A stretch of DNA of 64,000 nt from Aquimarina sp. TRL1 (GCF_013365535.1 NZ_CP053590.1:4082501-4146500), one strand, 5' to 3'. Counted from the stretch's first letter, positions 1 through 7,880 are shown. The notes: generated by a model from the sequence alone, not told the origin. A program made the numbers and translations.

Positions 1-88
1 TTAGAAACTATAGGTTTCATAGATTGATATTAATTTTAAGAAGGTGTGAAAATAAATAGAATTTATAATAAAATAAACTTTCAAGTTC

Positions 89-146
89 TATATTTGCAGA
101 TAATAATCCAAACATATGAAATTGTCATTTGTTTGGGTGTTTTTTT
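89..146 (+). terminator. Hairpin terminator behind a -7-like box, upstream of proline dehydrogenase
   Basis: The arms at 108-118 and 126-136 pair at 10 of 11 positions (CCAAACATATG against CATTTGTTTGG) around a 7-nt loop, and seven T follow at 140-146. This is a good intrinsic terminator. A TAnnTTTG box (TATATTTG, 89-96) lies just upstream, so the hairpin is either the end of a gene left of the window or an early terminator in a leader. A 10-codon ORF (116-148) runs through the hairpin. No -33 TTG is visible for the box at proper distance. Confidence 0.6.
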
Positions 147-195
147 GATAAACACATAAAATTTTTAACCCTAGGAAGACAAAATTGTTATTTTG

Positions 196-1368
196 ATGAA
201 ACAAGTAAAGATTTTTGATAATACGGAAACAGCTTTTGCATTAAAAAGCGATTCAGAATTAGAGAGAGCTTATTTTCTTTTTAAAATGATTTCTAATGAA
301 CCATTGGTACGCATAGGAACGGCGGTAACAAATTTTGCGTTAAAAGCACATTTACCTGTTCAAGGGTTAATCAGAGCGACCGTTTTTGATCACTTTTGTG
401 GAGGTGTTAATGAATCAGATTGTATTCCCGTGGTGGATAAAATGTATGGAAAAGGAGTTAGTTCGGTATTGGATTATTCAGTAGAAGGAAAAGAAGAAGA
501 AGCACAATTCGATAGCGCGTTGGAGAAAATTCTGGAAATTGTAGATTTTGCAGCTGATAAAAAAGCAATTCCTTTTGGAGTATTTAAACCGACTGGTTTT
601 GGAAGATTCTTGGTTTGGCAGAAAATAACCGAAGGAGAAAAATTAACAGAAGAAGAACAACAGGAGTGGGAGCGTATTGAAGCGCGTTTTGATGCTGTTT
701 GTAAAAGAGCATATGATGCAGATTTGCCATTGCTTATTGACGCAGAAGAAAGTTGGATGCAGGATGCGGCAGATGATTTGGTCGCTAAAATGATGAAAAA
801 ATACAATAAGGAAAAAGCAATTGTTTATAATACCTTGCAGTTATATCGTCATGATAGATTAGAGTACCTAAAACGATTGCATGAAGAAGCACGTGTATAC
901 GGATTCAAGATAGGGATGAAGATAGTTCGCGGCGCTTATATGGAAAAAGAAAATGAGCGAGCAAAAGAAAAAGGATATACTTCGCCAATCTGTGTAAATA
1001 AAGAAGCGACAGATGTTAACTTTGATACGACATTGCGTTATATTTTAGATAATATTGAAGATATCTCTGTGTTTATAGGGACTCATAATGAGCATAGCAC
1101 GGTGTTGGCAATGAATATTATGGATGAAAAGGGAATTACTAAAAATGACCCTAATGTTTGGTTTGGTCAGTTGTATGGAATGAGTGATCATATCAGTTTT
1201 AATGTCGCGGCAGAAGGGTATAACATTGCTAAGTATTTGCCATTTGGTCCGGTAAGAGATGTAATGCCGTATTTGATAAGAAGGGCAGAAGAAAATACCT
1301 CTGTAGCTGGACAAACAAGTAGAGAGCTTGATCTTCTTTCCAGAGAAAAGAAAAGAAGAAAATTATAA
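196..1368 (+). CDS. Proline dehydrogenase (monofunctional PRODH)
   Basis: FAD enzyme that oxidises L-proline to pyrroline-5-carboxylate, the first step of proline catabolism; electrons normally pass to the respiratory quinone pool at the membrane. The 390-residue product is a single PRODH barrel without the aldehyde dehydrogenase domain of PutA. Visible family signatures are KIVRGAYMEKE and the later GTHNEHS segment, plus the C-terminal RRAEENTSVAGQ helix. A TTG directly precedes the ATG at 196; I take the ATG. The next gene starts 5 bp after the stop, so it probably heads a three-gene operon. A terminator-like hairpin lies 50-90 bp upstream. Confidence 0.95.
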   Translation: MKQVKIFDNTETAFALKSDSELERAYFLFKMISNEPLVRIGTAVTNFALKAHLPVQGLIRATVFDHFCGGVNESDCIPVVDKMYGKGVSSVLDYSVEGKEEEAQFDSALEKILEIVDFAADKKAIPFGVFKPTGFGRFLVWQKITEGEKLTEEEQQEWERIEARFDAVCKRAYDADLPLLIDAEESWMQDAADDLVAKMMKKYNKEKAIVYNTLQLYRHDRLEYLKRLHEEARVYGFKIGMKIVRGAYMEKENERAKEKGYTSPICVNKEATDVNFDTTLRYILDNIEDISVFIGTHNEHSTVLAMNIMDEKGITKNDPNVWFGQLYGMSDHISFNVAAEGYNIAKYLPFGPVRDVMPYLIRRAEENTSVAGQTSRELDLLSREKKRRKL

Positions 1369-1373
1369 GTTAT

Positions 1374-1751
1374 ATGAACCTGAATCAGGTAACAGTTCCA
1401 TCTTTAAATGTAGAGCAATCAGTATCATTTTATAAAAAGTTGGGGCTAAAACTAATAGTAGAAGCATTGCCTAGATATGCTCGTTTTGAGTGTCTCGAAG
1501 GCGATGCTACTTTTTCCGTTCATTTGGTAGACTCTTTATTATCAGGAGAAGGAGTAATTGTTTATTTTGAAACAGAAAGACTGGATGAGGAGGTGAAAAG
1601 ACTTATTGAAGCAGGGATATCCTTTGATGAGTTGCCAACAGATCAGTCTTATTTGTGGCGCGAAGCAAGACTCCGGGATCCGGATGGGAATCGGATTATT
1701 CTGTTTTACGGAGGCGTCAATAGAAAAAATCCTCCCTGGAGAATTAATTAA
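1374..1751 (+). CDS. VOC-fold (glyoxalase/dioxygenase superfamily) protein
   Basis: Small 125-residue protein with the paired beta-alpha-beta-beta-beta units of the vicinal oxygen chelate fold: an N-terminal VEQSVSFYKKLGLKLI segment and a C-terminal LRDPDGNRIILFYGG strand, the usual end of glyoxalase/bleomycin-resistance-like proteins. Substrate cannot be told from sequence. It starts 5 bp after the proline dehydrogenase stop and is followed 5 bp later by the pentapeptide gene, so the three are probably co-transcribed. The family includes lyases, dioxygenases and drug-binding proteins; I cannot choose among them. Confidence 0.85.
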   Translation: MNLNQVTVPSLNVEQSVSFYKKLGLKLIVEALPRYARFECLEGDATFSVHLVDSLLSGEGVIVYFETERLDEEVKRLIEAGISFDELPTDQSYLWREARLRDPDGNRIILFYGGVNRKNPPWRIN

Positions 1752-1756
1752 GAGGC

Positions 1757-2317
1757 ATGTGTATAGATGAAACTTATAAAGGTGTTGATTTTTCTGTTCA
1801 GAAAATGAAGGGGACAGAATATGATGGATGTGTGTTTGATACCTGTATTTTTTCGTCACATAATTTTTCGAATATTTCATTTTTAGACTGCACCTTTGAG
1901 AATTGCAATTTTACACAAGTGGTGATGAAAAAGATAGCACTTAAGGAGGTAATTTTTCAGAATTGCAAGTTAGTAGGAGTTGATTTCTCTGAGGTAGATG
2001 ACTTGTTGTTCTCTGTGATATTTAAAAATTCTACTTTGGAATACAGTACCTTTGTTTATAGAAAATTAAGGCATACAGTTTTTGATAATTGTAATCTCAC
2101 GGAGGCAGATTTTTCTAATGCAGATCTCACATCTTCGGTATTTAAGAAATCTAATTTGGAAAATGCGGTTTTCTCGGAAACAGTTTTAGATAAAGTAGAT
2201 TTTAGGGAAGCGTATAATTATCAGGTTAATCCTCAGAATAATTCTCTGAAAAAAGCAATATTTTCAAATCAAAACTTACAAGGGTTACTCTATCCATATG
2301 ATTTAATCATAGAATAA
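1757..2317 (+). CDS. Pentapeptide-repeat protein (Qnr/MfpA-like fold)
   Basis: The 186-residue product is largely built of five-residue repeats with a central F or L and small or polar neighbours, for example CTFENCNF, NCNLTEADFSNADL and SNLENAVF. Such repeats form a right-handed quadrilateral beta helix; some members (Qnr, MfpA) mimic DNA and protect gyrase, but most have no known role. A break near residue 155 and the terminal LQGLLYPYDLIIE segment resemble the capped C-terminus of stand-alone members. An AGAGG precedes the ATG. Last gene of the likely proline dehydrogenase operon; it nearly abuts the convergent MocR gene (3 bp between stops). Function unproven. Confidence 0.85.
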   Translation: MCIDETYKGVDFSVQKMKGTEYDGCVFDTCIFSSHNFSNISFLDCTFENCNFTQVVMKKIALKEVIFQNCKLVGVDFSEVDDLLFSVIFKNSTLEYSTFVYRKLRHTVFDNCNLTEADFSNADLTSSVFKKSNLENAVFSETVLDKVDFREAYNYQVNPQNNSLKKAIFSNQNLQGLLYPYDLIIE

Positions 2318-2320
2318 TAA

Positions 2321-3805
2321 TTATAGTGTAGTAGCCGCAAGAATTGCTTCGTGTAATCGGTCGATAATAATCGGAATCTCTATTTCATTAAAAGAGGCAA
2401 AGCCCAGGCGAATACTATTGTGACCTGAATTGATCATATCATATCTTTTCCAGTCACTTATGTATAATTTTCTTTTTTTTGCTTCAACAGAAATAGGTTC
2501 CCAATTGTATTTTTTATCCAGGGTTACCCAAATCGCCATTCCTCCATTAGGAATATCAAAAGATAAATAGTCACTCAGCTTATCTTTTAAGAGTTTACAG
2601 AATAAATCCCTTCTTTGTTTGTAGATTTTTATTACCTTATTACAGTGACGTTGTACATCGCCAACCTTAATCATGGTAGCTAGGGTTTCTTCTAAGAGAG
2701 TGTCTCCTTGTCTATCGATGATTCGTCTTAATTTGGCAGCTTCGAGAATAAAATCTTTGGGAGCGACCAAATATCCTATTCGCATAGCAGGAGCTATTAT
2801 TTTTGAAAAAGCTCCGATATAGATTACATTTCCATGATAATCATTACTGGCTAATGGAAGTATAGGAGAATTCTCATAATGAAAGTCATAATCATAATCA
2901 TCCTCTATAATTGCAAAGCAATATTTTTCTGCTAATAACAATAAATGCATCCTTCTTTCTGCAGAGAGGGTAACGGTAGTAGGATGATGGTGATGAGAAG
3001 TTACATAGACAGCATCTACTTGTTTTTTCTTACAAATCATCTCTAATTGCTGAGTGTTCAGCCCGTTTTGATCAACTTTTATGCGTTCAATTTTTCCATT
3101 GGAATATTCGAAAGTGTTATCTGCGGTACTGTAATTTGTTGCTCCGACAACAATTGTTTTTCCTTGCTGTAGCAGAAGTTGGCTAGAGAGATAAAGCCCC
3201 ATTTGACTTCCTCTGGTAATTAAAATATTGTCAATTGTAATATCAAGCCCTCTACTTTGATTTAAATAAGTGACTAAGGTTTTTCGCAATTCTTTATTTC
3301 CATAGATAGAACTGTACCCCAGTAGTTTTTTGTGGTATTCCTTTTTACTGATATTTCTATATGTTTTTGCAATCTCATCGATTGGAGCTAATCGATTGTC
3401 GGGAACACCATCACCAATCAAATAAAAGTCATTTTCGAGAGAAAGATCTGTATCATCAATGTACGTATTGTGAAAAAAATCAAAACCAGAAAGCTGTTTT
3501 TTACTTTTAGCATCGAACGAAGAATTTAAGTTTACAGGAGAAATAATAGGAAGCTCGCTATTGATAAAAGTTCCTTTGGATGGAATGCTAACAATCCAGC
3601 CTTGAGCAATTAATTCGTCAAAAGCAGCTACCATTGTTTTTCTATGAATCCCCAAAATATCAGCCAATCTTCTGGAGCCGGGGAGTTTGGTGGAAGGAGG
3701 GAGTTTGCCAGCTCTAATGAATGAAATGATTTGATCACATAATTGTAGATAGATGGGTCTGTTGTTTTTGCGATCGATGGTGATACTATTTTTATATGGA
3801 AACAT
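2321..3805 (-). CDS. MocR-family regulator (GntR helix-turn-helix fused to PLP aminotransferase-like domain)
   Basis: A 494-residue transcription factor. Residues about 15-80 are a GntR-type winged helix (IYLQLCDQIISFIRAGKLP, then SRRLADILGIHRKTM); residues about 130-490 are a fold-type I aminotransferase domain with the PLP lysine in IGAFSKIIAPAMRIGY. MocR proteins use PLP or a PLP adduct as effector; the best known member, PdxR, controls vitamin B6 synthesis. It diverges from a PNPOx-like flavin protein 85 bp away with abutting -7 boxes, so that gene and its own promoter are probable targets (inference). Length is normal for the family. Confidence 0.93.
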   Translation of the reverse strand: MFPYKNSITIDRKNNRPIYLQLCDQIISFIRAGKLPPSTKLPGSRRLADILGIHRKTMVAAFDELIAQGWIVSIPSKGTFINSELPIISPVNLNSSFDAKSKKQLSGFDFFHNTYIDDTDLSLENDFYLIGDGVPDNRLAPIDEIAKTYRNISKKEYHKKLLGYSSIYGNKELRKTLVTYLNQSRGLDITIDNILITRGSQMGLYLSSQLLLQQGKTIVVGATNYSTADNTFEYSNGKIERIKVDQNGLNTQQLEMICKKKQVDAVYVTSHHHHPTTVTLSAERRMHLLLLAEKYCFAIIEDDYDYDFHYENSPILPLASNDYHGNVIYIGAFSKIIAPAMRIGYLVAPKDFILEAAKLRRIIDRQGDTLLEETLATMIKVGDVQRHCNKVIKIYKQRRDLFCKLLKDKLSDYLSFDIPNGGMAIWVTLDKKYNWEPISVEAKKRKLYISDWKRYDMINSGHNSIRLGFASFNEIEIPIIIDRLHEAILAATTL

Positions 3806-3809
3806 AACC

Positions 3810-3868
3810 GGACTATTATAAAATTAAAAACTGGGGTAATGTAAGAGTCCACAAAGCTATTATTTTTG
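3810..3868. promoter_or_regulatory. Back-to-back divergent promoters of the MocR gene and the flavin split-barrel gene
   Basis: A minus-strand -7 box (CAAAGCTA on the plus strand, 3852-3859) almost touches a plus-strand -7 box (TATTTTTG, 3861-3868). The heptamer CTATTAT occurs as a direct repeat at 3813-3819 and 3857-3863, and GGACT (3810-3814) is inverted as AGTCC (3846-3850). MocR regulators commonly bind direct repeats, so the CTATTAT pair is the better operator candidate. Predicted starts would give short leaders of about 40 nt (minus) and 18 nt (plus). No clear -33 elements. Confidence 0.4.
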
Positions 3869-3890
3869 TAATGAATTTAAAAATAAAACT

Positions 3891-4550
3891 ATGTGCAATC
3901 ATTCAGTTTCAGCATTAAATAAAGTCGTAAGAGGGTCCAAGAGAGCAACATATGAGAAGGATACAGTGTATCAAATTTTGGATGATACCTTTATGTGTAA
4001 TATTGGATATGTATGGGAGAACAATGCAATTGTTATCCCTACTGCCTATGGAAGGGATAAGGATATTATATATATTCATGGTTCTTTAAAAAACAGGATG
4101 ATGAGAGGTATTTTGGAAACGGGAAAAGTATGTCTGTCCATAACACATTTAGATGGTTTGGTATTAGCGCGTTCTGCATTTCATCATTCTGCGAATTACA
4201 GATCAGTAAATGTTTTTGGATCAGTTAGAGAAGTTCAGGATGCTGATGAAAAAATGAAAGCATTAGAATGTATAATGAACCATATGGTTGCAGGGCATTG
4301 GGAGAGTGTACGAAAACCTAATAAAAAAGAATTCGATGCTACCTTGGTGATTGCAGTAACAATAGATACAGCTTCTGCTAAAATAAGAGCCGAAGGAGTG
4401 ATTGATGAAAAATCGGATATGAATTCTGATTATTGGGCAGGGGTTGTTCCGATAAAACAAGTTGCCGGGAGACCGGAATCAGATGAAAAACTGGCCGAAG
4501 GAATAGTAATTCCTGATTCTGTATTGACATATGTAGCGAATAATAGATAA
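3891..4550 (+). CDS. Pyridoxamine 5'-phosphate oxidase-like FMN-binding split-barrel protein
   Basis: A 219-residue protein of the PNPOx-like split-barrel group that includes NimA-type nitroreductases and FMN-binding proteins. Typical pieces are the N-terminal DDTFMCNIGYV strand, IYIHGSLKNRMMRGI and a conserved HHSANYRSVNVFG segment that carries flavin/active-site histidines in relatives. It is not PdxH, which is encoded separately at 44736. It diverges from a PLP-dependent MocR regulator and is followed 17 bp later by a GNAT gene, probably in the same transcript. Link to vitamin B6 or amine detoxification is inference only. Confidence 0.88.
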   Translation: MCNHSVSALNKVVRGSKRATYEKDTVYQILDDTFMCNIGYVWENNAIVIPTAYGRDKDIIYIHGSLKNRMMRGILETGKVCLSITHLDGLVLARSAFHHSANYRSVNVFGSVREVQDADEKMKALECIMNHMVAGHWESVRKPNKKEFDATLVIAVTIDTASAKIRAEGVIDEKSDMNSDYWAGVVPIKQVAGRPESDEKLAEGIVIPDSVLTYVANNR

Positions 4551-4567
4551 TATAAATCATAAGTGAG

Positions 4568-5092
4568 GTGGCATTAGAAATAAGAAGAGCAACGCATGAA
4601 GACGTGAGTAATATTTGTGAGTTCGGAAGAAGAACGTTTGATATAGCATATAGAAAATTGTTTAAAAAAGAAGCGATTCTGGATGATTATTTAAAAACGG
4701 CATTTTCTAAAGAAAAAATAACTAAGAGTGTAGCAAAAGAAGAAAATAACTATTGGGTAGTATATATAGAAAATCAGCTTATTTCATATGCCAAGGTAAA
4801 AACAACATCTCCTTCAGTGTTTATTGATGAAAAAACAGGAGTAGGTAAACTGCAAAGAATATATGTATCACCGGATAGTATAGCTCAGGGGATAGGAGGA
4901 AAGTTACATCAATTTATATTGGATGAGCTCCAGCAGGAAGGGCTTACAAAAGTGTGGTTGTCAGTGCTAAAAATAAACACGAAAGCAATTCGGTTTTATA
5001 AAAAATATCAATACCGGATAATTGGAGAGCATCTTTTTACTATTGGAGATGAAGTATTTGATTTTTGGGTGATGTGTAAAAAAATACCATGA
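4568..5092 (+). CDS. GNAT-family N-acetyltransferase
   Basis: The 174-residue product is a complete GNAT fold. Motif A with the acetyl-CoA pyrophosphate loop is visible in LQRIYVSPDSIAQGIGGK, and motif B in WLSVLKINTKAIRFYKKYQY. The GTG at 4568 gives ALEIRRAT, the normal N-terminus of the family, and is preceded by AAGTGAGG. It lies 17 bp after the split-barrel gene, so both may be induced together. Acceptor substrate unknown: such stand-alone enzymes acetylate small amines, peptides or protein N-termini. Confidence 0.88.
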   Translation: MALEIRRATHEDVSNICEFGRRTFDIAYRKLFKKEAILDDYLKTAFSKEKITKSVAKEENNYWVVYIENQLISYAKVKTTSPSVFIDEKTGVGKLQRIYVSPDSIAQGIGGKLHQFILDELQQEGLTKVWLSVLKINTKAIRFYKKYQYRIIGEHLFTIGDEVFDFWVMCKKIP

Positions 5093-5126
5093 TTTAATCG
5101 ATATTCGAAATTTACATACTTTAGAA

Positions 5127-5212
5127 CTTACCCCGCCAATGCTTTGAGGTGTTGTGGTAAGGGAAGCATGTTTTATGACTCCCTGAAGGAAGCTGCTTTC
5201 AGGGATTTTTTT
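5127..5212 (+). terminator. Structured 3' region and intrinsic terminator after the GNAT gene
   Basis: The terminator has arms at 5181-5189 and 5196-5204 (CCCTGAA/TTCAGGG core) followed by a T-rich tail (5206-5212). Just upstream lie two further pairings that interlock: CTTACC (5127-5132) with GGTAAG (5156-5161), and ATGCTT (5139-5144) with AAGCAT (5164-5169). They could form a pseudoknot or two alternative hairpins. No gene follows on the plus strand, so this is either a structured mRNA end or a small RNA. The hairpin may also stop the convergent minus-strand gene. Confidence 0.55.
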
Positions 5213-5215
5213 ATA

Positions 5216-5590
5216 TTATTTTATAGGAGTTATATGTTGTATAGTGGCGGTAGAGTCACAATTCCGAACAAGCATCTCAATCTCTTTTTCGTTGATGAAA
5301 CCTTCTATAAAATATGTTTTGCAAGAGTCTAGTTTGGTATTGCTTTTGGAAAAATTCACATTACCATCGTTCAATAAAACAGAAATATCAGCAGTATCGA
5401 TTTCCTTAGCCTGTATTTTAGATAAAACACTTGGGGAAAATGCCCTTTCTTTTATTCTTATGTTTTTTAGAACACGGGCATTCGGTCCATATGCACAAGA
5501 AGTTTTCTTTCCTCCAAGAAAAAAGAATAACAAAATAATACCGATTGCAAATCCTCCTAAATAATATCCAATTCTATGTAGTAACTTCAT
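5216..5590 (-). CDS. DUF4258-type membrane-anchored protein
   Basis: A 124-residue protein with one N-terminal membrane helix (LGGFAIGIILLFFFLGG) followed by a soluble domain starting with KTSCAYGPNARVLKNIRIKER. I recognise this as the small family with a DUF4258-like domain that is widespread in Flavobacteriaceae; no function is established. Two cysteines (about 32 and 90) could be paired if the domain is outside the cytoplasm. It stands alone, convergent with the GNAT gene and about 100 bp from the end of the alanine dehydrogenase gene on the same strand. Confidence 0.75.
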   Translation of the reverse strand: MKLLHRIGYYLGGFAIGIILLFFFLGGKKTSCAYGPNARVLKNIRIKERAFSPSVLSKIQAKEIDTADISVLLNDGNVNFSKSNTKLDSCKTYFIEGFINEKEIEMLVRNCDSTATIQHITPIK

Positions 5591-5690
5591 GGTAACTGCT
5601 TGTATAGCGATTGGCGCAAAAGTAATAAAAAGCAGTAGTTTTTATAAGCTTATTTTTAGAATTAAATTCAGGAATTGATCAAACTAGTTT

Positions 5691-6893
5691 TTAGATGATT
5701 AATAAGTTGATATCTCTGTAAGATAAATCAAACCAGTCTGCAACAGATTTGTTCGTTAAAATTCCTCTGTAAAAATAAAGACCACTTTTGAGACCTTTGT
5801 CGAAACGTACGGCATTTTCTACTCCTCCTTCTTCTCCTATTTGTAATAAATAAGGGGTGAAAATATTACTGATAGAGGCAGATGAAGTTTTGGCATACCG
5901 GGCAGGAATATTAGGTACACAATAATGGATAACACCGTGTTTTTCAAAAGTAGGATTGTCGTGGGTTGTAACTTCACTGGTTTCAAAGCACCCACCCATA
6001 TCAATGCTAACATCAATAACAATCGCTTTTGTTTTCATTTTTTCTATCATCTCCTCAGAAACAATAATAGGCGATCGGTTTTTTCCTCGAACAGCACCAA
6101 TAACTACATCACATCTTCGCAATGCTTTGATGAGATTTTTAGGTTGAATAGTCGAGGTGTATAAGGGTCTTCCCAGATTGGTTTGTAAGCATCTCAATTT
6201 TGTAATAGAATTATCAAAAACCTTGACATTTGCTCCTAATCCAATAGCGGATCTTGCAGCAAACTCACCAACAGTTCCTGCTCCGATAATCACTACTTCT
6301 GCAGGAGGAACTCCGCTGATATTACCCATCATAAGACCTAATCCTCCTCTGCTGGCACTACTCATTAACTCAGAAGCGATCAGTACAGCAGCTGTTCCTG
6401 CTATTTCACTGAGAGCTCTCACTGCCGGATATGCACCATCACTATCTCTGATAAACTCAAAACCTAATGCTGTGATGCGTTTTTTGGTAAGTGCCTGAAA
6501 GAAACTTTTGGATTGTGTTTTTAATTGTAAAGCTGAAATAAGTACCGTTTGTGGATTGATTAATTCCAGTTCTTCCAGAGAAGGAGGTTCAACTTTTAGA
6601 AGAATGGGACATCCGAAAACCTTTTTTCTGTCATTTGTGATCTCTGCTCCGGCTTCACTGTATTCTCTATCAGAAAAACTAGCGCCAATACCTGCATTGG
6701 TTTCCAGAAGTACTCGATGACCATGACTAGTAAGTGCGGCAACAGCATCTGGTGTCAGACATACACGTTTTTCTTGATAATGTGTCTCTCTAGGAATACC
6801 TATAAAGAGCTTGCCTTTTTGTTTAGCTACTTCAATCATCTCTTCCTGAGGAAGTAGTTGTTCTTTGGTGAAGGGAGAACTCGGTTTGTTCAT
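5691..6893 (-). CDS. ald: Alanine dehydrogenase
   Basis: NAD-dependent enzyme interconverting L-alanine and pyruvate plus ammonia. The 400-residue length matches the Bacteroidota branch. Visible are the N-terminal GIPRETHYQEKRVCLTPDAV segment with substrate-binding Arg and Lys, the LKVEPPS loop, and the Rossmann signature VVIIGAGTVGEFAARSA. The transhydrogenase alpha subunit shares the fold, but the complete single-chain length and the PNIPARYAKTSS segment fit Ald. Single gene between hairpins: a perfect 13-bp inverted repeat lies 45 bp upstream of its start. Confidence 0.93.
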   Translation of the reverse strand: MNKPSSPFTKEQLLPQEEMIEVAKQKGKLFIGIPRETHYQEKRVCLTPDAVAALTSHGHRVLLETNAGIGASFSDREYSEAGAEITNDRKKVFGCPILLKVEPPSLEELELINPQTVLISALQLKTQSKSFFQALTKKRITALGFEFIRDSDGAYPAVRALSEIAGTAAVLIASELMSSASRGGLGLMMGNISGVPPAEVVIIGAGTVGEFAARSAIGLGANVKVFDNSITKLRCLQTNLGRPLYTSTIQPKNLIKALRRCDVVIGAVRGKNRSPIIVSEEMIEKMKTKAIVIDVSIDMGGCFETSEVTTHDNPTFEKHGVIHYCVPNIPARYAKTSSASISNIFTPYLLQIGEEGGVENAVRFDKGLKSGLYFYRGILTNKSVADWFDLSYRDINLLII

Positions 6894-6937
6894 TAGTCTA
6901 AAATTGAATATTCCAAATTACGAATAAAAAAGGTTAG

Positions 6938-6965
6938 AAACCAAATAGAAAATTCTATTTGGTTT
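6938..6965 (-). terminator. Perfect 13-bp inverted repeat between two minus-strand genes
   Basis: Arms 6938-6950 and 6953-6965 (AAACCAAATAGAA and its complement) are fully complementary with a 2-nt centre. On the minus strand a run of T follows a few bases later (about 6927-6932). It is best explained as the terminator of the membrane protein gene at 7011-7520. Because it sits 45 bp upstream of ald it could instead be an operator or part of the ald leader. Confidence 0.5.
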
Positions 6966-7010
6966 TATGAAAGTAGTATTTTGTATGAGTAATTTATCGA
7001 TTTTCGGGGT

Positions 7011-7520
7011 TTAGTTTTTATTGCGTTGCCACCATTTACTCTTATCAATATAATTCAGTTCTGTCAGGTCAATATTGTGTATTTTATCAAATATCTTGAC
7101 TCTGATAGTATATGTTACGCACAATATAAAGACAAGACAGGGGAGCAGATAGTATATTTCGTCTGTTTTATTGAGTTCCAAATCATCAGTAATAATTGAT
7201 ATGATCTGAAAAGAATACAAGATGATTGGAATCAGGATGACTTTGTGCCACCAGTGTTTACAAGTGAAATACCAGAGTGTGAGAAGAATTAAAGGGATGA
7301 ATTTACCCATTAAGACCCAAATAAAAACATGAACGCTTTCATAATATTTACTTTGATAAGTAAAAAAAGAAGTCTCCCAAATTTTTCCTTCAGGAAAAAT
7401 ATCGCTTATATAGAATAGAAACGGAATAAATGCTATAATAATAGCAATGGTACTACTTGTGTCTAGGTACTTTGATTTTGCTTTTTTCGATGAATTGTGA
7501 TTGGTTGATTGAGTTGTCAT
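7011..7520 (-). CDS. Hypothetical four-helix membrane protein
   Basis: A 169-residue protein I do not recognise. After a polar, Lys/Ser-rich N-terminus it has four predicted membrane helices at about residues 24-42, 63-84, 89-109 and 124-141, with short loops and a basic tail ending KSKWWQRNKN. No catalytic motif is seen. It is a single gene between ald and an intergenic stretch of 360 bp. A minus-strand -7 box (CAAATTTA on the plus strand, 7579-7586) lies 59 bp upstream of the start. Confidence 0.65.
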   Translation of the reverse strand: MTTQSTNHNSSKKAKSKYLDTSSTIAIIIAFIPFLFYISDIFPEGKIWETSFFTYQSKYYESVHVFIWVLMGKFIPLILLTLWYFTCKHWWHKVILIPIILYSFQIISIITDDLELNKTDEIYYLLPCLVFILCVTYTIRVKIFDKIHNIDLTELNYIDKSKWWQRNKN

Positions 7521-7578
7521 TTTGATGGATTGGGGTTGTTGTGCTAGAAATAAGTTGTTTTGATGATATTACATTGAT

Positions 7579-7605
7579 CAAATTTATACTCATTATGAAA
7601 TACAA
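7579..7605 (-). promoter_or_regulatory. Candidate promoter of the four-helix membrane protein gene
   Basis: The minus strand reads TAAATTTG at 7586-7579, matching TAnnTTTG, with a TTG (7605-7603) 16 bp upstream of it, slightly shorter than the usual 17-23 bp. The implied start lies about 50 nt before the ATG at 7520. By sequence alone such boxes arise often in AT-rich DNA. Confidence 0.35.
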
Positions 7606-7680
7606 GCCCTTAATGATGATTAAATTGTTCATAGTATTAAATTATTTAATGTAATTAGTGTGAAAAAGAAATACACAAAT

Positions 7681-7755
7681 ATGAAATTTGAATATTCCGG
7701 GGGTACATCAATAATGTATCTGTTAATAGGTTTTTTATGCCTATTCGTTGTTTAG
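7681..7755 (+). CDS. Possible 24-residue membrane peptide
   Basis: The 360-bp stretch between 7521 and 7880 holds no ordinary gene. Within it an ATG at 7681 opens 24 codons ending TAG at 7755. The peptide begins MKFEYSGGTS and then has a hydrophobic segment of about 14 residues (IMYLLIGFLCLFVV), enough for a short membrane helix. A small hairpin (7766-7772 with 7778-7784) follows. There is no strong ribosome site and no clear promoter, so translation is uncertain. Confidence 0.3.
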   Translation: MKFEYSGGTSIMYLLIGFLCLFVV

Positions 7756-7880
7756 GTGTTTTTTAAAGTAAATGTTTTTTACTTGTAAAAAGACACGAAT
7801 AAAAATAGTGTTTAATTTTTATATTAAAAAAAGTTTTTATGTTAAATTTTTTAATGATAAAGATGAATTCATATAAAAAA

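Noticed and set aside
5144..5332. 62-codon plus-strand frame after the GNAT gene
   Set aside because: Runs through the interlocking stems, the terminator and into the antisense of the DUF4258-like gene; not coding-like.
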